NCBI GenBank assembly: GCA_934330725.1
Contig: CAKRGM010000035.1
Location: 1 to 25,910 of the forward strand
From: an uncultured Lachnospiraceae bacterium
Lineage (GTDB): Bacteria; Bacillota; Clostridia; Lachnospirales; Lachnospiraceae
Direction of reading: 5' to 3'
DNA: 25,910 bases
The translations under genes and the position numbers were made by a program. Positions 16,709 through 24,602 of this stretch are shown in pieces. Under the pieces are notes generated by a model. That model was not told the DNA's origin. It worked only from the letters and a program-made list of their open reading frames with translations, and ran no database searches. Position 1 is the stretch's first letter; every line of letters begins with the position of its first letter.

Positions 16709-16734
16709 ATATAACAGAAAGGCATGGTGAATAA

Positions 16735-17454
16735 ATGAGTAGCAGTGAAAAAAAGAAAATAGTAGAATTCCGTGATGTAGTGCGTACATACGGAGAGGGA
16801 GAGGCATTACAGTATGCGGTAAATCATATTGATTTTGATGTTTATGAGGGAGAATTTGTTGTAATACTTGGCCAGTCAGGTGCCGGAAAATCAACAGTTT
16901 TAAATATGCTTGGAGGTATGGATCAGCCGACCAGCGGAAAGGTCATGATAGACGGTGAAGAAGTTTCAGCGATGAATGATAAGCAGCTGTCAGATTTCAG
17001 AGCGGACAAGATTGGTTTTATTTTTCAGTTCTATAATCTTTTGCCGAGTCTTACAGCATATGAAAATATTGCATTAACAAAAAGTATTGTAAAGGATGCA
17101 AAAGATCCACTTAGTATGTTAGAGGCAGTAGGGCTTGCGGATCATAAGGATAGATTTCCATCCCAGTTATCAGGTGGTGAACAGCAGAGAGTGTCAATTG
17201 CAAGAGCATTATCAAAAAATCCAAGAATTATACTTGGTGATGAACCGACAGGTGCACTTGATTCAGAAACAGGTGTTATAGTGCTTGAACTTCTTTTAAA
17301 ACAGAGCAGACAAAATAACGATACAGTTATAATTGTTACCCACAATGCGGATATTGCAAAATGTGCAGATAAGGTCATCCGCATGAAGGATGGTAAGATT
17401 CGCGAAATTGTGGAAAATGATAATCCACTTGACGTTAAGGAGGTGGAGTGGTAA
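16735..17454 (+). CDS. ABC transporter ATP-binding protein (LolD/MacB type)
   Basis: A 239-aa cytoplasmic ATPase. Walker A GQSGAGKST is at 46-54, signature LSGGEQ at 145-150, Walker B IILGDE ending at D169/E170, followed by PTGALDS, and switch histidine H203 in VTHN. The Q-loop region IFQFYNLLPSLTAYEN is typical of the LolD/MacB/FtsE-like clade, whose permeases are FtsX/MacB proteins, as here. GGTGA just before ATG 16735 and AGAAAGG at 16716-16722 may serve as ribosome sites. The stop overlaps the permease start (TAATG), so the two are coupled. Likely exports peptides or lipids, or confers peptide-antibiotic resistance; it may lack activity because the partner permease is interrupted. Confidence 0.93.
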   Translation: MSSSEKKKIVEFRDVVRTYGEGEALQYAVNHIDFDVYEGEFVVILGQSGAGKSTVLNMLGGMDQPTSGKVMIDGEEVSAMNDKQLSDFRADKIGFIFQFYNLLPSLTAYENIALTKSIVKDAKDPLSMLEAVGLADHKDRFPSQLSGGEQQRVSIARALSKNPRIILGDEPTGALDSETGVIVLELLLKQSRQNNDTVIIVTHNADIAKCADKVIRMKDGKIREIVENDNPLDVKEVEW

Positions 17455-19937
17455 TGCTTTTCCGTAAAATGCTTCGCGAATTTAAATCAAACTTTGGAGC
17501 TTTTTTCTCAGTATTTTTACTGTCAGCTCTTGCTATGGCAATGTTTTGTACATTTGAAGGTCATGTATTATCACAATATACTGCAAGAGATAAGTATCAT
17601 AAGCAGTGTGTGCTGTCTGATATCTGGATGTATGGTGAGAGTTTTTCAAAAGATAATCTTGATAAGGTAAAGGCTCTGGACTTTGTAAATGATGCCCAGC
17701 TTCGTACAGGAGTAACAGCAAGTGCGCCTGACTGTGACGGCTCACAGGTTGAATTATATCTTGAGGATGATAACCGCATAAATAAGCCATATCATATTTC
17801 AGGAGAAGAATTTAATCCTGATGATGCTGATGGTGTATGGCTGGCAAATGCATTTGCCAGCAGACGTGGAATTAATGTCGGAGATAAATTTACAATAGAA
17901 TATAATGGTGTTAAGTTTACAAGGACTGTAAAGGGGCTTATAGAAAGTGCGGAATATGAGTACCGTCAGGCTGATGGGGATGCAGATGTGTATTTACAGA
18001 ATATAGCGATCGCATATATGTCATATAATGCATTTCCGGTGCGTGATTATATAAATCATATGATTGAGCAGGAAAAAATAACAGCACAGGCTATTATAGA
18101 TGACAATGATGATGCTCAGGTAAAGAAACAGTTTGAACAGCTTAAAAATATGGGAATAAGTACATCTGATATTTCAAAGGATATGCTTTTAAAGATGGTG
18201 GAAAACATAAGTGATGACAAGCTTATGGAAATGATGCCATATACACAGATGGTTATCACAACAAATGATGGACAGTCACTTTCACATGAAAAGGCTATAG
18301 CTGACAGTATAAATAATGAGTATTCAGCCATGATTGACCGTAGTTCGGTTTTAGGGCTTGCGAGACTTGACAGCGAGCTGGATCAGCATCAGTCATTTTC
18401 TTATGTATTTTCAGTGATATTTGTTGGAATAGCAGTTCTTGTTATTGCGACAACCATGGGAAGAATGGTTGAAAAGCAAAGAACACAGATTGGAACTATG
18501 AATGCTCTTGGCTTAAAACGAAGAAAAATAATGCTTCATTACATAAGCTTCAGTCTCGTTGTGTCAGTTCTTGGAACAGTTGCAGGAACACTTGTTGGAA
18601 CTTTTTTGGGATGCCCTGCAATCATGAATATGTTTAAAGAAATGTATGTTGTACCGGGAATTGAATCGGTATTTCATTCGTTTTACTTTGTAATGGCACT
18701 TGTTATTATAGTAATCTGTGCCGGAGCGGCATTTTTAAGCTGTCGTAAGCTGCTTCGTATTAAGCCGGCACAGGCTTTACGTCCGGCGGCACCAAAGAGC
18801 GGTAAAAGGTGTATATTTGAAGGACTTCCGTTCTGGAAAAAACTTTCGTTTAATGCACAGTATAATTTGAGGGATATATCACGTTCAAAGCTGCGCTCTT
18901 TTATGTGTGTTGTGGGAACAGCATTCGGTATGCTGCTTATGATGTATGCGGTAGGTTGCAATGTCCTTGTTGATTCGCTTATGGATATTAACTTTAACCA
19001 GGCACAGGTTGCACAATACCAGATAAAGTTTTCAGCGGATGCTGCACTTTCAGATGTGGAGAAGCTTGCCGGAGATCTTGACGGAGAGCTTGTCATGACA
19101 GATCAGGTTGAAGTGTCAACAGTAGCAAATGCCACATCTGACCAGAAGAAAAAAGAAATGATAACTGTAGTTGATGGAAAGCATTTATATAATATTTTAG
19201 ATCTTGATAATCATGCAACCAGCCTTATTCCAGGGACTGTGGCAGTAAGCCACAAGCTGGTACAGGATCTGAATATCAAGGTTGGCGATACAATATACTA
19301 GCATTTGTATTCAAAAAATGAATGGTATCAGGCGAAAGTCGGAATGTTATACAGAAGCAGCGAAACACAGGGAATAGCATATCTTCGTGAGGATTATGAT
19401 AAAACAGGTGCACAGTATACACCATCTTTACTTGCAACCAATAGTGAAGATGCATCGAATAAGACAGATTTGAGTTATGTGACAGGAGTCAGCAGTAGAA
19501 GTGAAATGATAGAGGCATATAACAAAAGTATGGAATCCATTAGCTTTATGATAGGAGGAATGGCAATATTCTCAATAATCATGATTGTAGTGGTACTTTA
19601 TAACTCAGGTTCACTTTCATTTAATGAAAGAGTCAAGGAGTTTGCAACACTTAAAGTTATGGGCCTCAGGTCATCACGTATCAGAAGAATTTTAAGCATA
19701 CAGAACCTGTGGTTGTCGGTTATAGGTATAATAATAGGAGCACCATTTGGAAATGTGTCACTGAATGTAATGATGAACAGTAACGGAGATAATTTCGATT
19801 ATTATTTAGAGCTTCCGGCATACTGCTATATTATTTCATGTATATTTGTTCTGATTGTGTCAATGCTTGTAAGCTTTATGTTTTCAGAGAGGATAAAGAA
19901 GCTTGATATGGTTGAAGTGCTAAAGGGAGTTGAGTAA
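17454..19937 (+). pseudogene. FtsX/MacB-like ABC permease with an in-frame amber stop
   Basis: Intact, this would be an 827-residue permease with two FtsX domains. TM1 (about 12-32) is followed by a large extracytoplasmic domain, a first FtsX domain from about residue 315 (SYVFSVIFVGIAVLV, then EKQRTQIGTMNALGLKRRK), a central TM near 480-505 after NLRDISRSKLRS, a second extracytoplasmic part, and a second FtsX domain (MIGGMAIFSIIMIVVVLYN, then ATLKVMGLRSSRIRR). TAG at 19299-19301 (codon 616) interrupts the second extracytoplasmic part. The same frame continues at once with HLYSKNEWYQAKV to 19937 with no other lesion. ATG 17454 overlaps the ATPase stop. The lesion looks recent; readthrough, suppression or a base-call error should be excluded. 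Confidence 0.88.
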
Positions 19938-19944
19938 TACAAAG

Positions 19945-20156
19945 GGCAGATAAAAAAGCCGTTCATACTCCGTTTTATTAGTCGTATTCACGGCTTTTTA
20001 ATCTGCCTGCGGGGTGGCGATGCCGCTATGGGTTGTTAAAATTGAGTTAATGTTGAAATGAACGTATTATGCTTTATAATATACTTAAATTGATGGCAGA
20101 TAAAAAAGCTGAGAGAACGACTAAAAAAACGGAGTTCGAACAGCTTTTTTATCTGC
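19945..20156. repeat. Composite palindromic element, copy B (hairpins H3L and H3R)
   Basis: H3L has arms 19945-19961 and 19991-20007 (one mismatch) around a 29-nt loop. H3R has perfect 16-bp arms 20096-20111 and 20141-20156 around a 29-nt loop with the core inverted. It is in the same orientation as copy A, so the ABC transporter genes lie between direct repeats. The middle part holds TTGAAA (20053-20058) and TATAAT (20075-20080) at 16 nt, a possible promoter that would transcribe straight into H3R. Confidence 0.85.
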
Positions 20157-20182
20157 TTTTGTATTTTTGTGAAAATTTAATA

Positions 20183-20211
20183 TTGCGGGTTATCGACATT
20201 TTTCGTATAAT
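20183..20211 (+). promoter_or_regulatory. Possible promoter of the AGCS symporter
   Basis: A perfect TATAAT at 20206-20211 lies 17 nt after a weak TTGCGG at 20183-20188. About 100 nt of leader follow, including an 18-nt motif that recurs near the window end. Confidence 0.45.
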
Positions 20212-20242
20212 TTTTACTATGTGCGTATCATTGATTTTAGAT

Positions 20243-20260
20243 TTAGGTGATTGCGAAACT
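20243..20260 (+). repeat. 18-nt dispersed motif TTAGGTGATTGCGAAACT
   Basis: The same motif with one change (A for G at position 7) recurs at 25784-25801. Both copies are intergenic. It may be a remnant of a dispersed repeat. Confidence 0.5.
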
Positions 20261-20310
20261 TTAAATTATAGATATAAATAAAGGATATGCACAAAAAGGA
20301 GAATATATTT

Positions 20311-21729
20311 ATGTGGAATTCAATTAATGCATTCTTACAGAATGTTGATGACTTTGTCTGGGGCGTACCTCTGATGGTAATAATTCTGGCAGGTGGTATT
20401 CTGCTTACGGTTCGTCTTGGACTTTTGCAGATGCGCAGACTTCCATTGGCGCTTAAATGGATGGTTAAAAATGAAGAGGGCGCAAAAGGAGAGATCTCAA
20501 GCTTTGCAGCGCTTTGTACGGCTTTGAGCGCAACAATTGGAACAGGTAACATAGTAGGTGTGGCAACAGCTGTATGTGCCGGTGGTCCCGGTGCTTTGTT
20601 CTGGATGATTGTTGCAGCTTTTTTTGGTATGGCAACAAAGTATGCAGAAGGTCTTCTTGCTGTAAAGTATCGTGTTGTAGACAAAAATAATCATAGCCTT
20701 GGAGGTCCTTTTTACTACATTGAGCTTGGCATGGGTTCAAAGTTTAAGTGGCTTGCAAAGATTTTTGCATTCTTTGGTGTATGCGTAGGATTATTTGGTA
20801 TCGGAACATTCAGCCAGGTAAATGGTATATCAAGTGCCATTCAGAATTTCTTTGATCCGCAGAATTCATGTACAGTTACAATACCGGGAATCGGTACATA
20901 TTCATGGACTGTTGTAATTGCTTCACTTATTCTTGCGTTTTGTGTTGGGGCAGTACTTATCGGTGGTATTAAGCGTATATCAAGTGTAAGCCAGATTATC
21001 GTTCCGTTCATGGCAATTATTTATTTTGTATTTGCAGTTATGCTTATTATCTGCAATATAACAAAAGTACCTGCAGCAGTTGCAACAATAGTTGAGGCTG
21101 CATTTAATCCTGCAGCTGTAACAGGTGGCGTTATCGGAAGTATGCTTGTTGCAATGCAGAAAGGTGTTGCACGTGGTATCTTTTCTAATGAGGCAGGCCT
21201 TGGTAGTGCACCTATCGCAGCAGCGGCAGCACAGACACATGAGCCGGTTCGTCAGGGACTTGTCAGCATGACAGGAACATTTATTGATACAATTGTTATA
21301 TGTACAATGACAGGAATATCTATTGTGCTTACAGGTGCATGGCAGGTAGAAGGTCTTGAAGGTGTACAGGTTACAACATATGCATTTCAGAACGGACTCC
21401 CTATTCCTCAGGGGGTATCAGCTTTTATCCTTATGATGTGCCTTGTTTTCTTCGCATTTACTACGATACTTGGATGGGATTACTACAGTGAGCGTTGCCT
21501 TGAATACCTTACAGGTGGTAATATGAAAAAGGTAAAAATATTCCGTTGGGTATATATATTAGCAGTATTTATCGGACCTTATATGACAGTAAGTGCTGTA
21601 TGGATTATTGCTGATATATTTAACGGGCTCATGGCACTGCCTAATATGATTGCAATATTTGCTTTAAGTGGAGTAGTTGTAAAAGAAACAAAAGTATTTT
21701 TTGATGCCAAAAAGCATTTGAAAAAGTAA
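20311..21729 (+). CDS. AGCS-family alanine/glycine:cation symporter
   Basis: A 472-aa inner-membrane protein with about ten to eleven hydrophobic segments. The AGCS signature is clear: GTGNIVGVATAVCAGGPG, then FWMIVAAFFGMATKYAE near residues 75-110, and ARGIFSNEAGLGSAPIAAAA near 285-305. Family members take up alanine or glycine with Na+ or H+. ATG 20311 is chosen because AAAGGAG at 20295-20301 lies 9 nt upstream; the in-frame ATG at 20287 encloses this site. Single-gene unit downstream of repeat copy B. Nothing is broken, unlike the two transporters before it. Confidence 0.93.
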   Translation: MWNSINAFLQNVDDFVWGVPLMVIILAGGILLTVRLGLLQMRRLPLALKWMVKNEEGAKGEISSFAALCTALSATIGTGNIVGVATAVCAGGPGALFWMIVAAFFGMATKYAEGLLAVKYRVVDKNNHSLGGPFYYIELGMGSKFKWLAKIFAFFGVCVGLFGIGTFSQVNGISSAIQNFFDPQNSCTVTIPGIGTYSWTVVIASLILAFCVGAVLIGGIKRISSVSQIIVPFMAIIYFVFAVMLIICNITKVPAAVATIVEAAFNPAAVTGGVIGSMLVAMQKGVARGIFSNEAGLGSAPIAAAAAQTHEPVRQGLVSMTGTFIDTIVICTMTGISIVLTGAWQVEGLEGVQVTTYAFQNGLPIPQGVSAFILMMCLVFFAFTTILGWDYYSERCLEYLTGGNMKKVKIFRWVYILAVFIGPYMTVSAVWIIADIFNGLMALPNMIAIFALSGVVVKETKVFFDAKKHLKK

Positions 21730-21779
21730 AAATAAAGTGGGTAGTTACGGTTGTCAGAAGGTTAATTAGCAGTTTAGAT

Positions 21780-22454
21780 ATGGTGAATATGATAAGAAGA
21801 TTATCTCTTAATGAAGAAAAAATAATAGAAAGTTCGTATAATACAATTACACGGGAAGAGCTTAGCATGTACAGAGGTGCAAGACCATCTTACGAGATGG
21901 CGGCTATAGTGAATAACAGTGGCATAAAATCTATAGGTGATTTCAGGGATAACAGTATATTCTTTCGTGTTATGACTGTGTTTGCAGCATTAGTCTGCTT
22001 ATGCCTGTCGTTTAAAGCAGCTGCAGCAGTTCCTTCATTTCTTGAAGAATCACCCGATAATATGGGAATGCTGCCGCTTATAATAATACTGGCCATAGTT
22101 CTTATATTCTTTGATGTCATGTTTATAGCGCTCCTTGTGAATGTATTTGTCGGAGGCAAAGGCCGCCAGCTTAAAAAGGCACTAAAAAACAATATGTATG
22201 AAGTGATGGATATTGAGCCGGTAGGATACAAAGTTTTAAGCATGCAAGGCATAGAAACCGGAACAATAGATAAAGATGTAATGACCTTCCGTATAAATGG
22301 AAGAGACGCATTCTGGTTTAATATGTGCGGCAGATACACAAAAGATAACCTGACAGGATGTATTAACAATGTTAATGCGAAACTTTTAAAGTTTGAAGTG
22401 AAAACTTATCACGGCAAAAAGAACGAATATGAATTTGTAGTGGTGGTGTTTTAA
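21780..22454 (+). CDS. Unknown protein with two membrane segments
   Basis: I do not recognise this 224-aa protein. Residues 1-55 are polar and charged, two hydrophobic segments lie at about 62-80 and 98-122, and the remaining ~100 residues look like a soluble beta-rich domain (GYKVLSMQGIETGTIDKDVMTF, split by turns). There is no signal peptide or known motif. The start is uncertain: ATG 21780 has no good ribosome site, and the next ATG, 21789, has GGTGA too close. It follows the AGCS gene by 50 nt and could be co-transcribed. Hairpin H4 lies immediately downstream as a terminator. Confidence 0.7.
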   Translation: MVNMIRRLSLNEEKIIESSYNTITREELSMYRGARPSYEMAAIVNNSGIKSIGDFRDNSIFFRVMTVFAALVCLCLSFKAAAAVPSFLEESPDNMGMLPLIIILAIVLIFFDVMFIALLVNVFVGGKGRQLKKALKNNMYEVMDIEPVGYKVLSMQGIETGTIDKDVMTFRINGRDAFWFNMCGRYTKDNLTGCINNVNAKLLKFEVKTYHGKKNEYEFVVVVF

Positions 22455-22460
22455 AGAGTC

Positions 22461-22517
22461 AATAAAAGATGATGTCTGAGTTACGTTTTGTTAGTCGCTC
22501 AGTCATCATCTTTTATT
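22461..22517. repeat. Hairpin element H4 (29-nt-loop family), bidirectional terminator
   Basis: Perfect 14-bp arms 22461-22474 and 22504-22517 enclose a 29-nt loop with core TACGTTTTGTTAGTC. The inner stem CTGAG/CTCAG differs from the other copies yet still pairs. A third copy of the right arm occurs at 22527-22541. It separates two convergent genes and has T- and A-rich flanks for termination both ways. Confidence 0.85.
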
Positions 22518-22538
22518 GCTTTGTGGCATCATCTTTTA

Positions 22539-22724
22539 TTATTGTTTATCGTCCTTATTGTCACATATGCTTTGTCTTGCTGCAATATTTGCAAGCATGT
22601 CACTTAATACAACAAGATCAGCTGCAAGAATGGCAAGTTCGTCATCTGAAAGACATTGGGATAACTGACATGCAATTGTTGACAGAATATAAAGACTGGT
22701 GCAGTTGTTAGTGGGATTATTCAC
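22539..22724 (-). CDS. Small conserved Lachnospiraceae protein (DUF6774-like)
   Basis: A 61-aa protein read on the minus strand from GTG 22724, with GGAG 6 nt upstream. The core ILSTIACQLSQCLSDDEL, followed by AILAADLVVLSDMLANIAA, is amphipathic, helical and Cys-containing. From memory it resembles a short family found throughout Lachnospiraceae (DUF6774). A longer frame from 22790 exists but its extra residues look non-coding. Its strand opposes its neighbours and hairpin H4 marks its 3' end. Function unknown. Confidence 0.7.
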   Translation of the reverse strand: MNNPTNNCTSLYILSTIACQLSQCLSDDELAILAADLVVLSDMLANIAARQSICDNKDDKQ

Positions 22725-22783
22725 TAAAGACTCCGATGAGGTGTTTATATATATTATATGATATATGCATATATTACATTCAA

Positions 22784-22812
22784 TTGACATTAGTATATTT
22801 ATTATATAAACT
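22784..22812 (+). promoter_or_regulatory. Promoter of the acetyltransferase gene
   Basis: TTGACA at 22784-22789 and TAAACT at 22807-22812 are 17 nt apart. The start codon lies about 112 nt downstream, leaving a leader that begins with a long inverted repeat. Confidence 0.6.
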
Positions 22813-22838
22813 AACTGTATTAAGAGATAATACAGTTA
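22812..22838. promoter_or_regulatory. Perfect 11-bp inverted repeat at the transcription start
   Basis: TAACTGTATTA and TAATACAGTTA are exact complements separated by AGAGA. The element starts at the last base of the -10, so it may be a repressor operator or a stable hairpin at the mRNA 5' end. Confidence 0.6.
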
Positions 22839-22924
22839 TACGGTTTAAGGCAGTTTGCAAAAACACATGGCTTTTATTGAAATATAACAACAAATTGAAA
22901 AAATCGGACAAGGAGAATGAGAAC

Positions 22925-23395
22925 ATGAATATCAGACGTGCAGAAGAAAAAGACATAGATAAAGTTACTTTGCTGTTAAATCAGGTGCTTGAGTTACATG
23001 CTAAACTCAGACCTGATATTTTTAAAACTGGGACAGCAAAGTATACAAAAGAAGAGTTGAAAAATATTTTTAAGAATGATGAAACGCCTGTTTTTGTGGC
23101 AGTAGATAAAAATGATGATATTTCGGGATATGCATTTTGTGTGTTAAAAAATCAGCCATTCACAACGGTTATGAAAGAATTTAAAACTCTTTATATTGAT
23201 GATATCTGTATTGATGAAAAATGTCGTGGAAAGCATGTCGGTACGAGCCTTTATAAGTATGTTTTAGAGTATGCAAGAAAGCAGGGATGTTATGATGTTA
23301 CATTAAATGTATGGGAAGGTAATGACAATGCCCGGGCATTTTATGAGAAGATGGGAATGTTTGTTAAGGAAACACAGATGGAGATTATTATATGA
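22925..23395 (+). CDS. GNAT-family N-acetyltransferase
   Basis: A 156-aa cytoplasmic acetyltransferase of the GNAT fold. The N-terminal MNIRRAEEKDIDKVTLLL is the usual beta1-alpha1 start. The LYIDDICIDEKCRGKHVGTSLY segment gives the beta4 strand and acetyl-CoA loop (R101 to G106), and NDNARAFYEKMGM is the typical C-terminal motif. The start at 22925 is chosen from homology and an AAGGAG site at 22911-22916; the frame upstream to 22736 looks non-coding. Its stop overlaps the next gene's start (ATGA), so the two are coupled. The acceptor substrate is not evident. Confidence 0.9.
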   Translation: MNIRRAEEKDIDKVTLLLNQVLELHAKLRPDIFKTGTAKYTKEELKNIFKNDETPVFVAVDKNDDISGYAFCVLKNQPFTTVMKEFKTLYIDDICIDEKCRGKHVGTSLYKYVLEYARKQGCYDVTLNVWEGNDNARAFYEKMGMFVKETQMEIII

Positions 23396-24540
23396 TAAAC
23401 AGGGAAACGATATTATGTCCGCATTGTGGCAGTGATGATATAAGGGTAGAAAGTTATAAGGCGCTTGATAATAACCGGATATATACAAATATTAAGATTG
23501 CCTGCAACAGTTGTGATTATAAATGGAAGCTGCCGAGGGTTAAACAGGCTGTATTTTATACAAATTTAAAGCTTGGTAATGAGCAACAGGATTCAGATGT
23601 TCAAGGCAAAATGGCATCCATACCTGATATAAATGCAGTAAATGTAAGTGCGTTTGTTACAGGGATATTAGAGGTTATTATTGGAATAGTAGTTCTTGGC
23701 TTTTTGTATTTTTTATTGTTTACCAGCCCGGTGGTTAAAAGTCCTGATTACGCTGCCATTATTATTTTTAGTGTGTGCTTTATTGCATTGATACTGTCAG
23801 GAATATGTCTGATAAATATTGGCAGAAGGCACAAAAAAGATATTTCTAAGGCAGATGCGATTGCAGTAAAAAAAGATGCATCAAATATACGTGGCTTTGT
23901 ATTAGCTGCTCTGTATGTGGCTGATATTTTTCAGACAATATCATGTAGAAATGAAAACGACATAAGCTGGATAGGGCTGCTTGTGATAGGATTTATTCTA
24001 TTATATTTTTCTCTATATAATTTTTACAGCACAAGAAGGAACTATATTATAGCTGATAGTGAATACGTAAGTGTTGCAAGGGTGTTTGCCGCTGAAAAGA
24101 AGTATCCTGTGGCGCAGGTTGCAAAGATTTTCAGGAGTAAATACGGATATGAGTATATGGATAAGTATAATAAAGTGTTATTTAAGGTTTCCGGCAAATA
24201 TAAAAATGCTGAAAAGCTAAGGCAGATGATAGTTTACCACAATCCTGAAATACAAAATGTGATGACACGTGATGTCTCAGATGAGGTGATATGCCGAAGG
24301 AGAGGCCGCAAGGTTTCAATATGCGGCAATAAGCTTACCTGTACAAATATTTTTGGCCGCTCAAGGGTATATGACCTGAACGATCTTAAGAATATGGCAG
24401 TATATGCAAATAATGGTATAAGACTGGTGTTTCCTGATAAAAAGATCACAATAGTTTCTTCTTATAAAAACTATGATAATTTTTATCGTACATTTGTGAA
24501 AAACTTGAATTTGACAAAACAGATGGAGTATTATAATTAA
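23392..24540 (+). CDS. Zinc-ribbon membrane protein with a C-terminal PH-like domain
   Basis: I do not recognise this 382-aa protein as a named family. Residues 9-41 carry a zinc ribbon (CPHC at 9-12, CNSC at 38-41). About four hydrophobic segments follow between residues 80 and 220. The C-terminal ~170 residues are soluble, and their strand-turn pattern, including VICRRRGRKVSICGNKLTC, resembles bacterial PH-like domains. The start overlaps the GNAT stop by 4 nt, so both are made together; a functional link is inferred only from this coupling. No enzyme motif is seen. Confidence 0.8.
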   Translation: MINRETILCPHCGSDDIRVESYKALDNNRIYTNIKIACNSCDYKWKLPRVKQAVFYTNLKLGNEQQDSDVQGKMASIPDINAVNVSAFVTGILEVIIGIVVLGFLYFLLFTSPVVKSPDYAAIIIFSVCFIALILSGICLINIGRRHKKDISKADAIAVKKDASNIRGFVLAALYVADIFQTISCRNENDISWIGLLVIGFILLYFSLYNFYSTRRNYIIADSEYVSVARVFAAEKKYPVAQVAKIFRSKYGYEYMDKYNKVLFKVSGKYKNAEKLRQMIVYHNPEIQNVMTRDVSDEVICRRRGRKVSICGNKLTCTNIFGRSRVYDLNDLKNMAVYANNGIRLVFPDKKITIVSSYKNYDNFYRTFVKNLNLTKQMEYYN

Positions 24541-24602
24541 TAAGCCTGACAGCTTGTTTAAAAAGTTAATATTAAAGAAGTTAAATGAAAGAAGGTAATC
24601 TG

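Noticed and set aside
19299..19301. TAG read as pyrrolysine or another special amino acid
   Set aside because: No pyrrolysine genes or downstream insertion element are visible and ABC permeases have no such precedent; a nonsense change is simpler.
20980..21240. 86-aa Cys-rich minus-strand ORF
   Set aside because: Mirror of the AGCS membrane segments; composition typical of an antisense shadow.
22469..22711. 80-aa plus-strand ORF after the two-TM protein
   Set aside because: It begins inside hairpin H4 and lies opposite the better supported 61-aa minus-strand gene.
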